A DNA stretch of 64,000 nt, taken from NCBI RefSeq assembly GCF_018854015.1, contig NZ_JAAXYO010000182.1, positions 70,290 through 134,289 on the forward strand, given 5' to 3'. Origin of the DNA: Igneacidithiobacillus copahuensis (GTDB lineage: Bacteria > Pseudomonadota > Gammaproteobacteria > Acidithiobacillales > Acidithiobacillaceae). A model generated the notes under the pieces. It had not been told where the DNA came from. It saw only the letters and a program-made list of their open reading frames with translations, and did not search any database. A program made the translations under genes and the position numbers. This document shows positions 51,219 through 61,545 of this stretch, in pieces (position 1 is the stretch's first letter; each line of letters starts with the position of its first letter).

Positions 51219-53960
51219 ATGCAAAACGCCGAGTCCGCATCAATGCAGTGGAGCAAAGCCAGGCGCTCGGCCGAAGGCTACACCGACAGATGGTTGCGAG
51301 CGGCGTGGTTGCTCATTGCTCTACTCATCCTCTTCGCTTGGCTGATCCTCGCCGTCATCACTTGGGATGTAGTCAATGCAGAACAGGGGAGAGTTTTACA
51401 GGAAAACGCCTTCTCGTTGGCACGAACATCCAAACTGCAATTGTCTGGCATCGATTCAAGTCTCTCCCTCGTCGCGATGCAAATCGCCAATTCAACCACC
51501 CCCAACGCTAGGTTCTTGCAGCCCCTGATTCGTCTAGCGCCGATCCGCTCTGTCGGCTTTTTTTCCGCAAAGAATGTCCTTGTTGCTGGAGAAAATTCGG
51601 CTTTCTTGCGTCAGCTATGGCAGTCGGCGACTTCGTCGCAGTCCCGCACTTGGACACCTGCGCAGATTATGGCCCTGCAACGCTGCCTTCATGATAAAGC
51701 ATTTTGTATCGGTCCGTTGTTACCAGACTCTTCGGTTGCAACCGCTGCTTCTCGCTGGGGATTCCCGGTTTTTCAGCGCGTTTCCGAGCGCTCCGGGCAA
51801 ACCTCGCTTTTGATCGCCTGGATTCCCCTCTACGGAGGTTTATTCCCTGCCTGGTCGGGCCTCCACCTGTTGCACCAGGGCGATTCGTTTTTGTTGCGGT
51901 CGGATGGCATGTTGTTGAGCCGATATCCGTACTCCCCGAAAGTAGACTACGCTGGAGTACAAACCGGAACCGTCGTAAAGCACTGGCTCATGGAGATCAC
52001 TAGCTTTGCCAGGACCTTCTCTGGCTACAGTTCCGCGGCGCATGGATGGCGCATGTGCGCGGCACAGCCAATTGGTGAATACCATCTCATCGCTGGGCAG
52101 TGTGTCGGGAGATCCATTCTTGCGACCAGCTGGTGGAGATCAATGCGTTGGCCGACGGCAGGGGCCTTGCTGTTACTGTTTCTGAGTTTCTTTCTCTACC
52201 GATATCTGGCGCGCGTAAATCGCTCCCGGGAGCTGGAACGTAGGACAGCCGAGAAGGAAATCTGGGAGGCCAAGGAACATGCGGAAGTGACCTTGAGCTC
52301 GATTGGTGATGGCGTCATCAGTACCGATTGCAACGGACTGGTGGCCAACATGAATCCGATCGCCCAGTCGATGACCGGTTGGACCCTGGCAGAGGCTCTT
52401 GGCAAACCGATCACGCAGGTCTTCTCGATTGTTAGCGAGGCCGATGGTCGCCCCGTCGCCAACCCTGCTGAGAGAGCCTTAACCGAGGGGAGAATCGTGG
52501 GGTTGGCCAACCATACGATTTTGATCGACCGGCAGGGCCAGCGCCGAAGTATCGAAGACTCGGCAGCGCCTATTCGGGATCGTTCTGGCAAAGTTTTGGG
52601 TACGGTTCTCGTATTCCATGACGTCAGCGAGAAACATGAACTCCTAACCCGGTTATCCTATCAGGCTACGCATGATCTGCTCACCGGACTTCCCAATCGT
52701 GTGCTGTTTCAGGAGCACCTGGAGCAAGCGATGCGCAAAGCTAAACGCAGTGAATTATTGCTGATCATCGCTTTTCTCGATCTGGATGACTTCAAGCTGA
52801 TAAACGATCGCTTAGGTCACGCTGCCGGTGATGATCTATTGAGGCATGTTGCCGAACGCCTGCGTGCAGAACTCCGTGATGGCGATATGCTCTGTCGCTT
52901 CGGGGGGGACGAGTTCTCATTTTTTATTAGTGACGTGAGAAGTATCGGCCAGGCCGAACAAATTGCTCGCCGAATATTGAAGATGATAACTCTTCCCGTG
53001 GAGCTGGGGGGTGAGCAACGCACCGTGCATGCCAGCCTAGGATTGACGGTGTATCCGTTGGATGATGCCGAGAGTAGTGCGGAATTGATGCGCCACGCAG
53101 ACCTCGCCCTCTATGCCAGTAAGGACCGAGGTGGCAATGCCCTATCGATTTTTACCAAGGAAATGGAAGACCAGCAGGGGCGGCAGATCGAAAGCTTGCG
53201 GATCATGGAATCTGCCCTCGTTGAAGGGCATTTGCAACTGTACTTCCAGCCTATCGTGCATCAGTTTGATGGATTTTTGGGCGCAGAAGTATTGCTGCGC
53301 TTACAGCATCCTCTGCGCGGTTTGCTCGGACCACGCGATTTCAGCGAGGCTCTTGACCACCCGCAGCTAGCTGCGCGAGTCGGACGTTTTGTTCTTCATC
53401 GGACATTGGACCAACTGCAACGTTGGTTGGATAGCGGTTTCCGGCCAAAGATTTCTATCAACATCAGCGCACAATATCTGCTCGATCCCAAATTTTTGGA
53501 GGATCTGGAAGTGGCTTTGGGCGAGTACAGTGTTGAGTTACGCAATAATCTTGTGCTGGAAATTACGGAAACTGCGCCCATGCTGCATTTCGAACGTGCG
53601 CGCCAAGTACTGACCGAATGTCAGGCCTTGGGTTGCTCCCTGGCCCTGGATGATTTTGGGACGGGAAATGCTTCGTTGAGCTACCTTCAGCAGCTTCCCG
53701 TCAGTTCCTTGAAGATTGACCAAAGTTTTATTCGTGACATCTTGCGCGACCCAAAAGATTACGCGATTGTTTCAGGAATCATCTATGTCGGAGAAATGCT
53801 CAATTTGTCCGTGGTTGCCGAGGGAGTGGAAACGAAAGAGCAACTCAAGGCACTACAGCAACTTAACTGCTCTGCCTATCAGGGGTATTTATTTTCCCGA
53901 CCCATGCCTGCCCAAGAGTTCGAAAATTGGGAAGTCCCCGCTGACCTTCTGAGCTCGTGA
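51219..53960 (+). CDS. membrane-bound PAS-GGDEF-EAL cyclic-di-GMP signalling protein
   Basis: A 913-residue inner-membrane protein. Two membrane helices (about 27-52 and 310-330) flank a periplasmic sensor region. A PAS domain (about 345-470) follows, with TLSSIGDGVISTDCNGLV. The GGDEF domain has an intact CRFGGDEFSFF and an upstream RDGD inhibitory site five residues before it. In the EAL domain the signature is GAEVLLRL (Val for Ala), while DDFGTGNASLSYLQ and LKIDQSFI are kept. Both cyclase and phosphodiesterase activity look possible. In sulfur oxidisers c-di-GMP governs attachment to mineral surfaces. Confidence 0.93.
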   Translation: MQNAESASMQWSKARRSAEGYTDRWLRAAWLLIALLILFAWLILAVITWDVVNAEQGRVLQENAFSLARTSKLQLSGIDSSLSLVAMQIANSTTPNARFLQPLIRLAPIRSVGFFSAKNVLVAGENSAFLRQLWQSATSSQSRTWTPAQIMALQRCLHDKAFCIGPLLPDSSVATAASRWGFPVFQRVSERSGQTSLLIAWIPLYGGLFPAWSGLHLLHQGDSFLLRSDGMLLSRYPYSPKVDYAGVQTGTVVKHWLMEITSFARTFSGYSSAAHGWRMCAAQPIGEYHLIAGQCVGRSILATSWWRSMRWPTAGALLLLFLSFFLYRYLARVNRSRELERRTAEKEIWEAKEHAEVTLSSIGDGVISTDCNGLVANMNPIAQSMTGWTLAEALGKPITQVFSIVSEADGRPVANPAERALTEGRIVGLANHTILIDRQGQRRSIEDSAAPIRDRSGKVLGTVLVFHDVSEKHELLTRLSYQATHDLLTGLPNRVLFQEHLEQAMRKAKRSELLLIIAFLDLDDFKLINDRLGHAAGDDLLRHVAERLRAELRDGDMLCRFGGDEFSFFISDVRSIGQAEQIARRILKMITLPVELGGEQRTVHASLGLTVYPLDDAESSAELMRHADLALYASKDRGGNALSIFTKEMEDQQGRQIESLRIMESALVEGHLQLYFQPIVHQFDGFLGAEVLLRLQHPLRGLLGPRDFSEALDHPQLAARVGRFVLHRTLDQLQRWLDSGFRPKISINISAQYLLDPKFLEDLEVALGEYSVELRNNLVLEITETAPMLHFERARQVLTECQALGCSLALDDFGTGNASLSYLQQLPVSSLKIDQSFIRDILRDPKDYAIVSGIIYVGEMLNLSVVAEGVETKEQLKALQQLNCSAYQGYLFSRPMPAQEFENWEVPADLLSS

Positions 53961-53977
53961 AATAACTAAGCATCTGC

Positions 53978-56900
53978 TCACTCTGCAAGTATCCGCCTGG
54001 TTCTGCTTGTCCCCCAGCGATCAAACCATAAATAAAACGCCGGGGTAATGTACAGAGTCAGAAACTGGGAAAAGATCAGGCCGCCGACCACGGCTACGCC
54101 CAGTGGCACGCGGCTATCTGCGCCGGCGCCAAATCCAATGGCGATGGGCAAGACCCCGAGGATGGCGGCGAAGGTAGTCATCATGATGGGACGATAGCGA
54201 ATGCGGCAGGCATCGATGATGGCTTCCTGTGCGGATGCCCCGTCGCGCCGTCGGCTGACGGCAAAATCCACGAGAATGATACCATTTTTCTTCACCAGGC
54301 CCAGTAACATGATGATACCGATAAAGCTATACAGATCTAACGGCAGCCCAAAAATCCACAGTGAAAATAGTGCTCCGAAGGCAGCGAGAGGGAGGGCGGT
54401 GAGAATGGTCAGCGGATGCAGAAAATGTTCATAGAGAATCGCCAGCACCACATAAATCAGCAAAATCGTGGCCAGGAGCAGGAAGGGCAGGCTTTGGAAT
54501 GCGGACTGAAACTGCCGGGCATTGCCACCAAATTCGCCGACAATTCCTGCTGGCAGCACCGCCTTTGCGGTTTTTTCAATGGTCGGCACCACACTCCCCA
54601 GGGAGGCGCCAGGCGCCAGGTTGAACGAGATCGTGGTCGAAGGTTGCCCATCGTGCTGCATGAGATTTTCTGGTGCTGCACTGTAGCGAAATCCAGCCAC
54701 GGCCGACAATGGTACCAGGCTACCCCCAGCTCCCGGTACGCTCAAAGTAGACAAGGCATTGATGTCTTGCTGGTATTGCGGCTGCAACTCCAGGATCACT
54801 TCATATTGATCGCTGGCACCGTAGATGGTCCCCACTTCCTGCCCACCGAAGGCCAGCCCTAAGGTCTTCTCGATAGCTTCCGGGGTGACTCCCAGTGCTG
54901 TGGCCCGGGCGCGATGAATTTGTATGCTGATCTGAGGACTGTCATTTTGCAGGCTGCTGTTGACGTTGCGAAGCTCGGGAAGTTGGCGCAGGGCTGCCGT
55001 CATCTTGCGGGTGGCGGTATGCAGCTCCGCCCAGCTGCCGCCCACCAGCTCATAGACCACACTCCCGTTACCACTCGCCGTTCCCGAACTGCCACTCTGC
55101 GGGCCTTGATAGACGATCTGGACGTTGTGAAACGGTTTACTCGCTCGGTTGAGCGCGCTGATGATCTCGGGCGTTTGGGGGGCATAGCCATTCTTGATAT
55201 GGATGAACATATGGCCTGTACTACGGTTGCCAAAGCCCCCCGGACCCTGGCCCGCCGAGGAGACCACCGACTGGATCTTGTCGTTTGCCTTCACGACTCG
55301 CGCGATTTGTCCCTGCTCCTGCACGATCTCGGCGAAGGTCATGTTGGAGGGATACTCAATGTTGGCATTGATGAAGCCGGCATTCTGGGACGGCAGAAAG
55401 GCCTTGTGCACCAACGCGGCCATGCCGAGACTCCCGAGCAGAAAAAGAAACGCCAGGAAGAGCATCCAGTTGCGGTGCCGCAACGCAGTCTCCAGACTGG
55501 CGACATAGCCGTCGCGACTACGCTTGAAGAGGCGTTGAAACCAGCCATCCTCGGGCAGGAGATCGGGGTCGTGTACCCCCGCCAGCGCATGCGCATGGTT
55601 GGGCTTGAGATACCGACTGCAGAGCATGGGAGTGACGGTCAACGCCACGGCCCCGGAAATGAGGATCACCATGGCAATGCTGATGCCGAAATCGGCAAAC
55701 AGATGTCCGACAAAGCCGCCCAGAAAGATCAGCGGCAGAAAAATGATGGCCAGAGAGATCGTCATGGAGAGCACGGTAAAGCTGATTTCCTGGCTACCGT
55801 GCAAGGCCGCGGTGCTTCCCGTCTCACCGCGATCGATATGACGATTGATATTTTCCAACATCACTACGGCATCATCCACTACAAAGCCTACCGCGAGGGT
55901 AAGGGCCAGCAGGGTCAGGGTATTCAGGCTGAAGCCCAGTAGCCGCATCCCTAAAAAACTACCCAGCAGCGAGAGGGGGATGGCCACTGCGCCGATCAGG
56001 GTCGCCGAGGGACGACGCAGAAAAAGCCACATGACTCCGGCAACCAGAAACGAGGCGATCAGCAGGGTCAGCAAGACCTCCTGAATGGCGGCGCGCACGT
56101 AGTCGGCCAGATCAAACACTGGCTTTACTTGTATCCCTCCCGGCATTTCTGCCTGCAGTTTGGGCAGTAGCGTACGGATCTGGTCCGAGATCGCCACGGT
56201 ATTGCTGCCCGGTTGCCGTACCACGGCGAGGACGATACCAGGCGTTTTGTTGATCCAGGTCTCCTGCTGGTTGTCCTCGGTACTGTTGCGTGCCTTGCCC
56301 ACGGCATCCAGTGGAACCGCCTGACCGCCGGCATAGGCAAGGACGAGGTGGTTGAAGGCGGCGGCATCGTGCAGCTGGCCATGTACGCGGGTGGCGAAGG
56401 CCTGCGGACCCGTATCCAGCGTACCGCCGGGCAGGTTGACATTGGCGTTGCCGATGGCCGTCTGTACTGCCTGCAGGCTCAGACCGCGGGCGGAGAGGGC
56501 GTAAGGGTTGAGATAGATGCGCACGGCATAGGTTTGAGCACCGTAGATCTGCACATTGGAGACCCCTGCGATCCCCGAAAGTGCTGTCGCTACCTTGGTC
56601 TGCGCATATTTATCAAGGGTATATAAGGGCATGTTGCGCGCCGACATCCCCATGTAAAAAATCGGCTGTGCCGAAGGGTTCATTTGCCGGACCGTCGGCG
56701 GCTGCGGCATTCCCGGCGGGAGAAGATGCTGTGCCTGCGCGACGGCATTGGATACCTCCTGCGTTGCGCCCAACACCGATGTGCTCAGATTGAATTGCAG
56801 GGTGATCTGGACCACCCCATTTTCGCTTACCGCGCTCATCGAATTGATGCCAGGAATACTGGCAAATTGGCGCTCCAGTGGCGTTGCCACAGCGCTGGCC

Positions 56901-57076
56901 ATGGTTTTGGGGCTGGCGCCTGGTAGCTGCGCCGTCACCATCACCATTGGGAAGCTGACATTCGGCAGCAGCGCCGTCGGCAATTGCAGGTAGGCTACCA
57001 GGCCAAGAAGGGCAAATGCCAGGGCCAGAACAGTGGTGGCGACGGGACGGCGAATGAAGGGGGCAGAGAGATTCAT
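53978..57076 (-). CDS. RND efflux permease, HAE1-type
   Basis: A 1032-residue proton-driven drug/solute exporter of the AcrB/MdtB group. It starts MNLSAPFIRRPVATTVLALAFALLG, has two large periplasmic loops and carries the Asp pair in AVGFVVDDAVVMLENINRH. The length is normal. The start overlaps the adaptor gene by 4 bases. With the adaptor and outer-membrane factor encoded just upstream it forms a complete tripartite pump, unlike the RND system at 43.9-48.5 kb. Confidence 0.93.
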   Translation of the reverse strand: MNLSAPFIRRPVATTVLALAFALLGLVAYLQLPTALLPNVSFPMVMVTAQLPGASPKTMASAVATPLERQFASIPGINSMSAVSENGVVQITLQFNLSTSVLGATQEVSNAVAQAQHLLPPGMPQPPTVRQMNPSAQPIFYMGMSARNMPLYTLDKYAQTKVATALSGIAGVSNVQIYGAQTYAVRIYLNPYALSARGLSLQAVQTAIGNANVNLPGGTLDTGPQAFATRVHGQLHDAAAFNHLVLAYAGGQAVPLDAVGKARNSTEDNQQETWINKTPGIVLAVVRQPGSNTVAISDQIRTLLPKLQAEMPGGIQVKPVFDLADYVRAAIQEVLLTLLIASFLVAGVMWLFLRRPSATLIGAVAIPLSLLGSFLGMRLLGFSLNTLTLLALTLAVGFVVDDAVVMLENINRHIDRGETGSTAALHGSQEISFTVLSMTISLAIIFLPLIFLGGFVGHLFADFGISIAMVILISGAVALTVTPMLCSRYLKPNHAHALAGVHDPDLLPEDGWFQRLFKRSRDGYVASLETALRHRNWMLFLAFLFLLGSLGMAALVHKAFLPSQNAGFINANIEYPSNMTFAEIVQEQGQIARVVKANDKIQSVVSSAGQGPGGFGNRSTGHMFIHIKNGYAPQTPEIISALNRASKPFHNVQIVYQGPQSGSSGTASGNGSVVYELVGGSWAELHTATRKMTAALRQLPELRNVNSSLQNDSPQISIQIHRARATALGVTPEAIEKTLGLAFGGQEVGTIYGASDQYEVILELQPQYQQDINALSTLSVPGAGGSLVPLSAVAGFRYSAAPENLMQHDGQPSTTISFNLAPGASLGSVVPTIEKTAKAVLPAGIVGEFGGNARQFQSAFQSLPFLLLATILLIYVVLAILYEHFLHPLTILTALPLAAFGALFSLWIFGLPLDLYSFIGIIMLLGLVKKNGIILVDFAVSRRRDGASAQEAIIDACRIRYRPIMMTTFAAILGVLPIAIGFGAGADSRVPLGVAVVGGLIFSQFLTLYITPAFYLWFDRWGTSRTRRILAE

Positions 57077-58167
57077 TGTGCGTTTTGCGTCTGGACTGCC
57101 ATACCGGGGTGGAGACGCGCAGGCGCGCCAATCACCACCTGCTCACCAACCAGGTTCTTGGCTTTGACCGCTACTCGATTGCCATCCTGACCGAGAAAAT
57201 CCACCGCCTGCATCTGCGCCTTACCCTTTACGATATGGTAAACGTAGGGCCCGGAAACGCCCTGCTGCAGGGCAGTCGCCGGAAGGACCGCGACGTCCTG
57301 CAGGGTCTTGGCGATATATTCGACCTGCACATACTCCCCCGGCCACAAGAGCTGGTTTTGGTTGGGCACCGTAGCCCGCGCGGTAACCGTTGCCGAGGCG
57401 GCGTTGACGGTGTTGTCGATGGCCGTCAGTCTGCCAGTCGCAAGAATTTTGTGGTGGTTTTCATCCCAGATCTGCACGGTTCCAGTCTTCCCCGCCAGTG
57501 CCTGGCGCAAATCGCCGAGATATTTCTCCGGCAAACTGAATTGGACAAGCATGGGGTGGGTTTGCTGGATGGTGAGGAGCTGGGTGTTGTTGGCAGTCAC
57601 CAGGTTGCCCGCGCGGGTCTGCACCAGGCCGACCACGCCGCTGATGGGAGCATAGATCTGCGTGTGGCGCAGGTTGATTTGTGCGGCTTGCAACGCCGCG
57701 CGATCGGCCGCAATGCTGGCGGCTGCACTTTGCGCCTGCGACTGGGCCTGCTCAAAAGTCTGACGGGTCACGTACTCTTTTTCCAATAGGGGCTGATACG
57801 CCTCTACCTGCTGACGATCGTAACGTTCCTGCGCCTTCTCGCCTTGCAGATTGGCCTCGTCCTGCGCTACCTGCGCTGCGGCCGTCGAGGGATCGATGAC
57901 AAAGAGCAGTTGCCCTTTCTGCACCTGTTCGCCCGAGTGGATGGCAACTTTCTGCAGGATTCCGCTCACTTGCGGCACAATGGTGACCGAGTGGGAGGCC
58001 TGTGCTTGCCCCAGGGTTTGCACCTTCAGCGGCAAGTCACCGCGCTGCACCACCGTGCTGCTTACGACTACTGGTGGCGGTTGGCGTTTCGCCTGGTGGC
58101 CGCAGCCAGCCAAGGCCAGGCCGACAATCACCAGAAGCAGAAATCTGATCCTTATATCCATGGTCAT
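57073..58167 (-). CDS. RND periplasmic adaptor lipoprotein
   Basis: A 364-residue membrane-fusion protein with lipobox ALAGC near residue 22, so it should be lipid-anchored to the inner membrane. Lipoyl halves are VTIVPQVSGILQKVAIHSGEQVQKGQLLFVID and TQIYAPISGVVGLVQTRAGNLV, separated by a helical hairpin. Standard barrel and membrane-proximal domains follow. Overlaps of 4 bases with both neighbours show tight coupling. Confidence 0.92.
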   Translation of the reverse strand: MTMDIRIRFLLLVIVGLALAGCGHQAKRQPPPVVVSSTVVQRGDLPLKVQTLGQAQASHSVTIVPQVSGILQKVAIHSGEQVQKGQLLFVIDPSTAAAQVAQDEANLQGEKAQERYDRQQVEAYQPLLEKEYVTRQTFEQAQSQAQSAAASIAADRAALQAAQINLRHTQIYAPISGVVGLVQTRAGNLVTANNTQLLTIQQTHPMLVQFSLPEKYLGDLRQALAGKTGTVQIWDENHHKILATGRLTAIDNTVNAASATVTARATVPNQNQLLWPGEYVQVEYIAKTLQDVAVLPATALQQGVSGPYVYHIVKGKAQMQAVDFLGQDGNRVAVKAKNLVGEQVVIGAPARLHPGMAVQTQNAQ

Positions 58168-59684
58168 TCCTTGGAGCCTGCGGCCAGGGTTGGAAGTTTC
58201 GTCACGTTTCGCGGGAGGCCGATCAACCCCAGGGCGTTGGCCAGATTGGCCAGCTGCGTATAGGCGGTGGTGATATCCTGCACGCGAGTCTGCTCGGCAG
58301 TGGTCAGAGTCGCCTGCGCAGAAAGCAGATTGAGCATGGTAGCCAACCCAACCCTGTACTGCGCGCGAATGGCCGCAAGGGATGCCTTGGCACTTTCCAC
58401 GGCGATCTGTGAGGCACGCGCAGCTTCGCGAGCACCCAAGACGGTCTGATAATCCTGCCCCACGGTCAAGGCGATGCTTTGCGCCTCCTGACTCAGGCTT
58501 GCCTGCGCGCTCCGCTCCTGTCGTTGCGCCTCCTGAATCGCGTAACTCTGCTGAAAGCCGGTAAAGAGTGGTACCTTGAGGGTAAAGCCGAGCGCCCAGT
58601 TTTCCGAGGGCTGCAAATTGTTTTGGAAGCGCTTACCGGCGCTCATCGAAAATGCCAGACTCGGCAGACCTTGCGCCGCATCCTCCCGCACCGTGGCACG
58701 GGCTGCCAGAATTCGGGCTGCAGCCTCTTGTACCAGTGGATTATTGTGCACCGCGCGATGCACAAGCTGCGCCATGCTGGGGGTGATGCTCGGAGGTAAT
58801 TGATCGACATCGAGCGGAGCCACCGGGATGGAATTATTGGGCGGTAACCCGCAACTCGCCGCCAAAGCCGATTGATCGGAGCGCAGCGTCGCCCGCGCCG
58901 AAAGCAGTTGCGCAACCGCTTGAGCCAGCGCTGATTTCGCTTGCAGCACGTCCGCAATGGTCGCCATACCCGACTTCTGTTTGAGTTGAGCGGCATCGAG
59001 ATTGGCGCGATCTTCCCGAACGGTCTGTGTATAGGATTGCACCAGCGCCTTTTGGCCGATGAACTGGTAATAGTCCTGCGTTACCGTCAATGCAACCTGA
59101 CTCAATGCCTGATTGTTTTCAAAGCCGTTGAGGTAGAGCTGCGCCAGAGCATTGTCGCGTTGCGCCGCGCGCAGCCCAAATTCATACAATACCCAGGTCA
59201 GGCTGAGACTCTCCGAACTACTGTTCAGAACTGGAATAGCAAAACCGGCCGTGGTATTGCTTTGTGAACGTATGCCATTGGCAGATAGCGATAAGCTGGG
59301 CAGGAAGGCGGCGTCTGCTGCACCTACTCCTGCAGCCGAAGCCCGTAGATTTTCCCAGGCGACCCGCGTCTGTGGATTGTGTGCCAAAGCGTAAGCGGTG
59401 AGGGCTGCCAGGCTTTGCGGTTTCCTGATGGGTTTTGCAGCTGGCAGCCTTGCTTGCGGCAGACTGCTCGGTGCGCCTGTCCATGTCTTGCCCAGGGGCA
59501 CGCTGTACCCCTGCGTATCGAAAGGGTCCTGCCAGAGCAGATCAAGCGGGGCGGAGAGGGCAGTCGCAGGACCACCGACGGCCACGATCGAACAGACGAT
59601 CTGCAGGGCGCAAAAGCGCAGCGATAATGCCTTGCGGGGGTTGTTTTTCACCGACCGGATACCTTGCGCGATGAGTTGCGCCAA
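58164..59684 (-). CDS. TolC-family outer-membrane factor of the RND pump
   Basis: A 506-residue outer-membrane channel with an N-terminal hydrophobic signal (about residues 22-45) and the family opening SLAALTAYALAHNPQTRVAWENLRASAAGVGAADAAFLPSLSLSA. Two repeats of long helices follow. The frame opens with TTG at 59684, 24 bases after the aminotransferase stop; a GTG at 59651 is another possible start, and neither has a good ribosome site. It is the first gene of the pump, followed by adaptor and permease. Confidence 0.88.
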   Translation of the reverse strand: MAQLIAQGIRSVKNNPRKALSLRFCALQIVCSIVAVGGPATALSAPLDLLWQDPFDTQGYSVPLGKTWTGAPSSLPQARLPAAKPIRKPQSLAALTAYALAHNPQTRVAWENLRASAAGVGAADAAFLPSLSLSANGIRSQSNTTAGFAIPVLNSSSESLSLTWVLYEFGLRAAQRDNALAQLYLNGFENNQALSQVALTVTQDYYQFIGQKALVQSYTQTVREDRANLDAAQLKQKSGMATIADVLQAKSALAQAVAQLLSARATLRSDQSALAASCGLPPNNSIPVAPLDVDQLPPSITPSMAQLVHRAVHNNPLVQEAAARILAARATVREDAAQGLPSLAFSMSAGKRFQNNLQPSENWALGFTLKVPLFTGFQQSYAIQEAQRQERSAQASLSQEAQSIALTVGQDYQTVLGAREAARASQIAVESAKASLAAIRAQYRVGLATMLNLLSAQATLTTAEQTRVQDITTAYTQLANLANALGLIGLPRNVTKLPTLAAGSKE

Positions 59685-59708
59685 GGTAGCACTTAGGATC
59701 GGAGGCGT

Positions 59709-60896
59709 CTATGCAGGCGCGGTAATATACCCGCCGATGCGGTCCAGAGCCAGGCGCAGATTTTCGTCACTGGTGGCAAAGGAGAGCCGCAGATGGCCGG
59801 GGCTACCAAAGGCGCTGCCGGGAACCACGGCAACTCCAGCCTCCAAAAGCTGCTCGGCTAACTGCAGATCGGAATCGATGCCCCGGCTCTGCATCACTCC
59901 CTGCACGTTGGGAAAGCTATAAAACGTACCAGAGGATGGCAAAACAGCAACGCCGGGGAGGGTACGCAACCGGTCATACACATACTGATGGCGTCGCGCG
60001 AAGGCCTGTAGCATGGGGGTAAGAAGGGTATCGCCACTCTCCAGGGCCGACTGGGCCGCTGCCTGGGCAATGGAACACGGATTGGAGGTGCTCTGCGACT
60101 GCACGGTTTCCATGGCAGCGATCAGCGCCGAGGGTCCAGCACAATAGCCAATGCGCCAGCCGGTCATGGCGTAGGCCTTGGAAACGCCATTCATGATGAT
60201 ACAACGCGGAAGCAGGTCGGGGCAGGCATTCGCGATGTTCACGAATGGCGCATCACCGAAGAGGATCTTTTCGTACATGTCGTCGCTGGCGATGAGAACC
60301 TCTGGATGGGCCCGCAGAACCTCTCCAAGGGCGGCCAATTCCGCTCTGCTGTACGCCATCCCCGAGGGATTGGACGGACTGTTGAGCACCAACAGACGTG
60401 TGCGCGGGGTGATTGCTGCAGCCAGTTGCTCCGCAGAAATCTTGAACTGCACGTCGATATCCGTATCCAGTATCACCGGACGCGCTTCGGCCAGCAGGAC
60501 CATATCGGGATACGATACCCAATAGGGTGCCGGGATGATCACCTCATCTCCGGGGTTGAGCAGGGCCTGACAGAGATTGAAAAAACTTTGCTTGCCGCCG
60601 ACGGAAACCAGGATCTGGCTGGCACGAAATTCCAGCCCATTATCCCGAGCGAATTTGGCCGCAACTACTGCCTTCAGCTCGGGGGTGCCACCGACCGCCG
60701 TATACTTGGTGAAGCCACGATCCAGTGCCGCCTTCGCGGCGTCTTTGATGGGTCCTGGCGTATCAAAGTCCGGCTCACCAGCGCCCAGACTGACAATGTC
60801 TTTTCCCTGCCGCTTCAGTTCTGCGGCGCGGGCGGTAACCGCCAGGGTAGGGGAGGGGCGAACCGTCGAAACGCGGCTGGAAAGGCGAATATCCAC
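59709..60896 (-). CDS. class I aspartate-type aminotransferase
   Basis: A 395-residue PLP enzyme of the aminotransferase I-gamma type (AspC/AatA or glutamate-prephenate aminotransferase). Motifs are SLGAGEPDFDTP, VGGKQSFFNLCQALLNPGDEVIIPAPYWVSYPDM, LNSPSNPSGMAYS and the PLP lysine in NGVSKAYAMTGWRIGY. The GTG at 60896 is favoured by an AGGA site 8 bases upstream. The close spacing to the efflux genes may mean shared transcription. Confidence 0.92.
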   Translation of the reverse strand: MDIRLSSRVSTVRPSPTLAVTARAAELKRQGKDIVSLGAGEPDFDTPGPIKDAAKAALDRGFTKYTAVGGTPELKAVVAAKFARDNGLEFRASQILVSVGGKQSFFNLCQALLNPGDEVIIPAPYWVSYPDMVLLAEARPVILDTDIDVQFKISAEQLAAAITPRTRLLVLNSPSNPSGMAYSRAELAALGEVLRAHPEVLIASDDMYEKILFGDAPFVNIANACPDLLPRCIIMNGVSKAYAMTGWRIGYCAGPSALIAAMETVQSQSTSNPCSIAQAAAQSALESGDTLLTPMLQAFARRHQYVYDRLRTLPGVAVLPSSGTFYSFPNVQGVMQSRGIDSDLQLAEQLLEAGVAVVPGSAFGSPGHLRLSFATSDENLRLALDRIGGYITAPA

Positions 60897-60965
60897 TGCA
60901 CAGTCCTCAAGGGAAGCGTAGAAAAGGGCCAAATTGTAAGCCGTGGCTGGGGAAAAGCAACCGCA

Positions 60966-61523
60966 TCAGCTAGTGGCTTGCTTGTGCAAGATGCTGGCAA
61001 TTCGCCGCAGGCGCTCCAGAGGATCCTGCAGCAGCAGCAGTTGTTGTTTTTCCGCTGCCCGGACTGGAAGCGCCTGAGCGAGAATCATGCCTGCACGACT
61101 GGCATCCAGATTCTGCGCCGCTGGGTCTTCGGTGATCTGCTGCAGGATGGGTCTCAGCCAGTCATGCTCGAAGGCGAGGGGAAGCGTGGGCTCCTCCGGC
61201 CACAGGTGGACGCGTCCAATCGTGATATCATTGGCCTGCTCCCACTCCTGCACGGTGAAGCGCTGCATGCCCTCGATTTCCAGAAGCAAAAGGCCATTTT
61301 CACTGTTCCAGTCGATGATCTTCGCCAGGGTACCTACCGGCACCGGCGCCGACTCTGCCTCGGCCAGGCAGATGCCAAAAGGTTTGCCGCTGCGCATGGC
61401 GCGACTCACCATGTCCAGGTAGCGCGGCTCGAAGATCCGCAGACCCATTCGGGCATTGGGAAAAAGCACCGAACTGAGTAAAAATAGGTCAATCCATTCC
61501 TGCGCATCTTGCTGCGCCGTCAT
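60966..61523 (-). CDS. LON peptidase substrate-binding-domain protein
   Basis: A 185-residue stand-alone LON N-terminal-like domain without the ATPase or protease parts. Recognisable are FLLSSVLFPNARMGLRIFEPRYLDMVSRAM and PFGICLAEAE with VPVGTLAKIIDW. The ATG at 61523 with AGGGG six bases upstream is preferred; two ATG codons at 61544 and 61547 are alternatives and would overlap the divergent hemW. Function unknown; such proteins are common in Proteobacteria. Confidence 0.85.
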   Translation of the reverse strand: MTAQQDAQEWIDLFLLSSVLFPNARMGLRIFEPRYLDMVSRAMRSGKPFGICLAEAESAPVPVGTLAKIIDWNSENGLLLLEIEGMQRFTVQEWEQANDITIGRVHLWPEEPTLPLAFEHDWLRPILQQITEDPAAQNLDASRAGMILAQALPVRAAEKQQLLLLQDPLERLRRIASILHKQATS

Positions 61524-61545
61524 CGTCTGCCCCTGTGAAGCCATC

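Noticed and set aside
54914..55942. Long open frame antisense to the HAE1-type RND permease
   Set aside because: It is a GC-rich shadow frame: the minus-strand permease is a full, conserved protein, and the antisense product shows no domain, signal or proper start.
60306..61481. 391-codon plus-strand frame over the aminotransferase and LON-domain genes
   Set aside because: It spans two recognisable minus-strand genes and the gap between them and has no recognisable domain; treated as chance.
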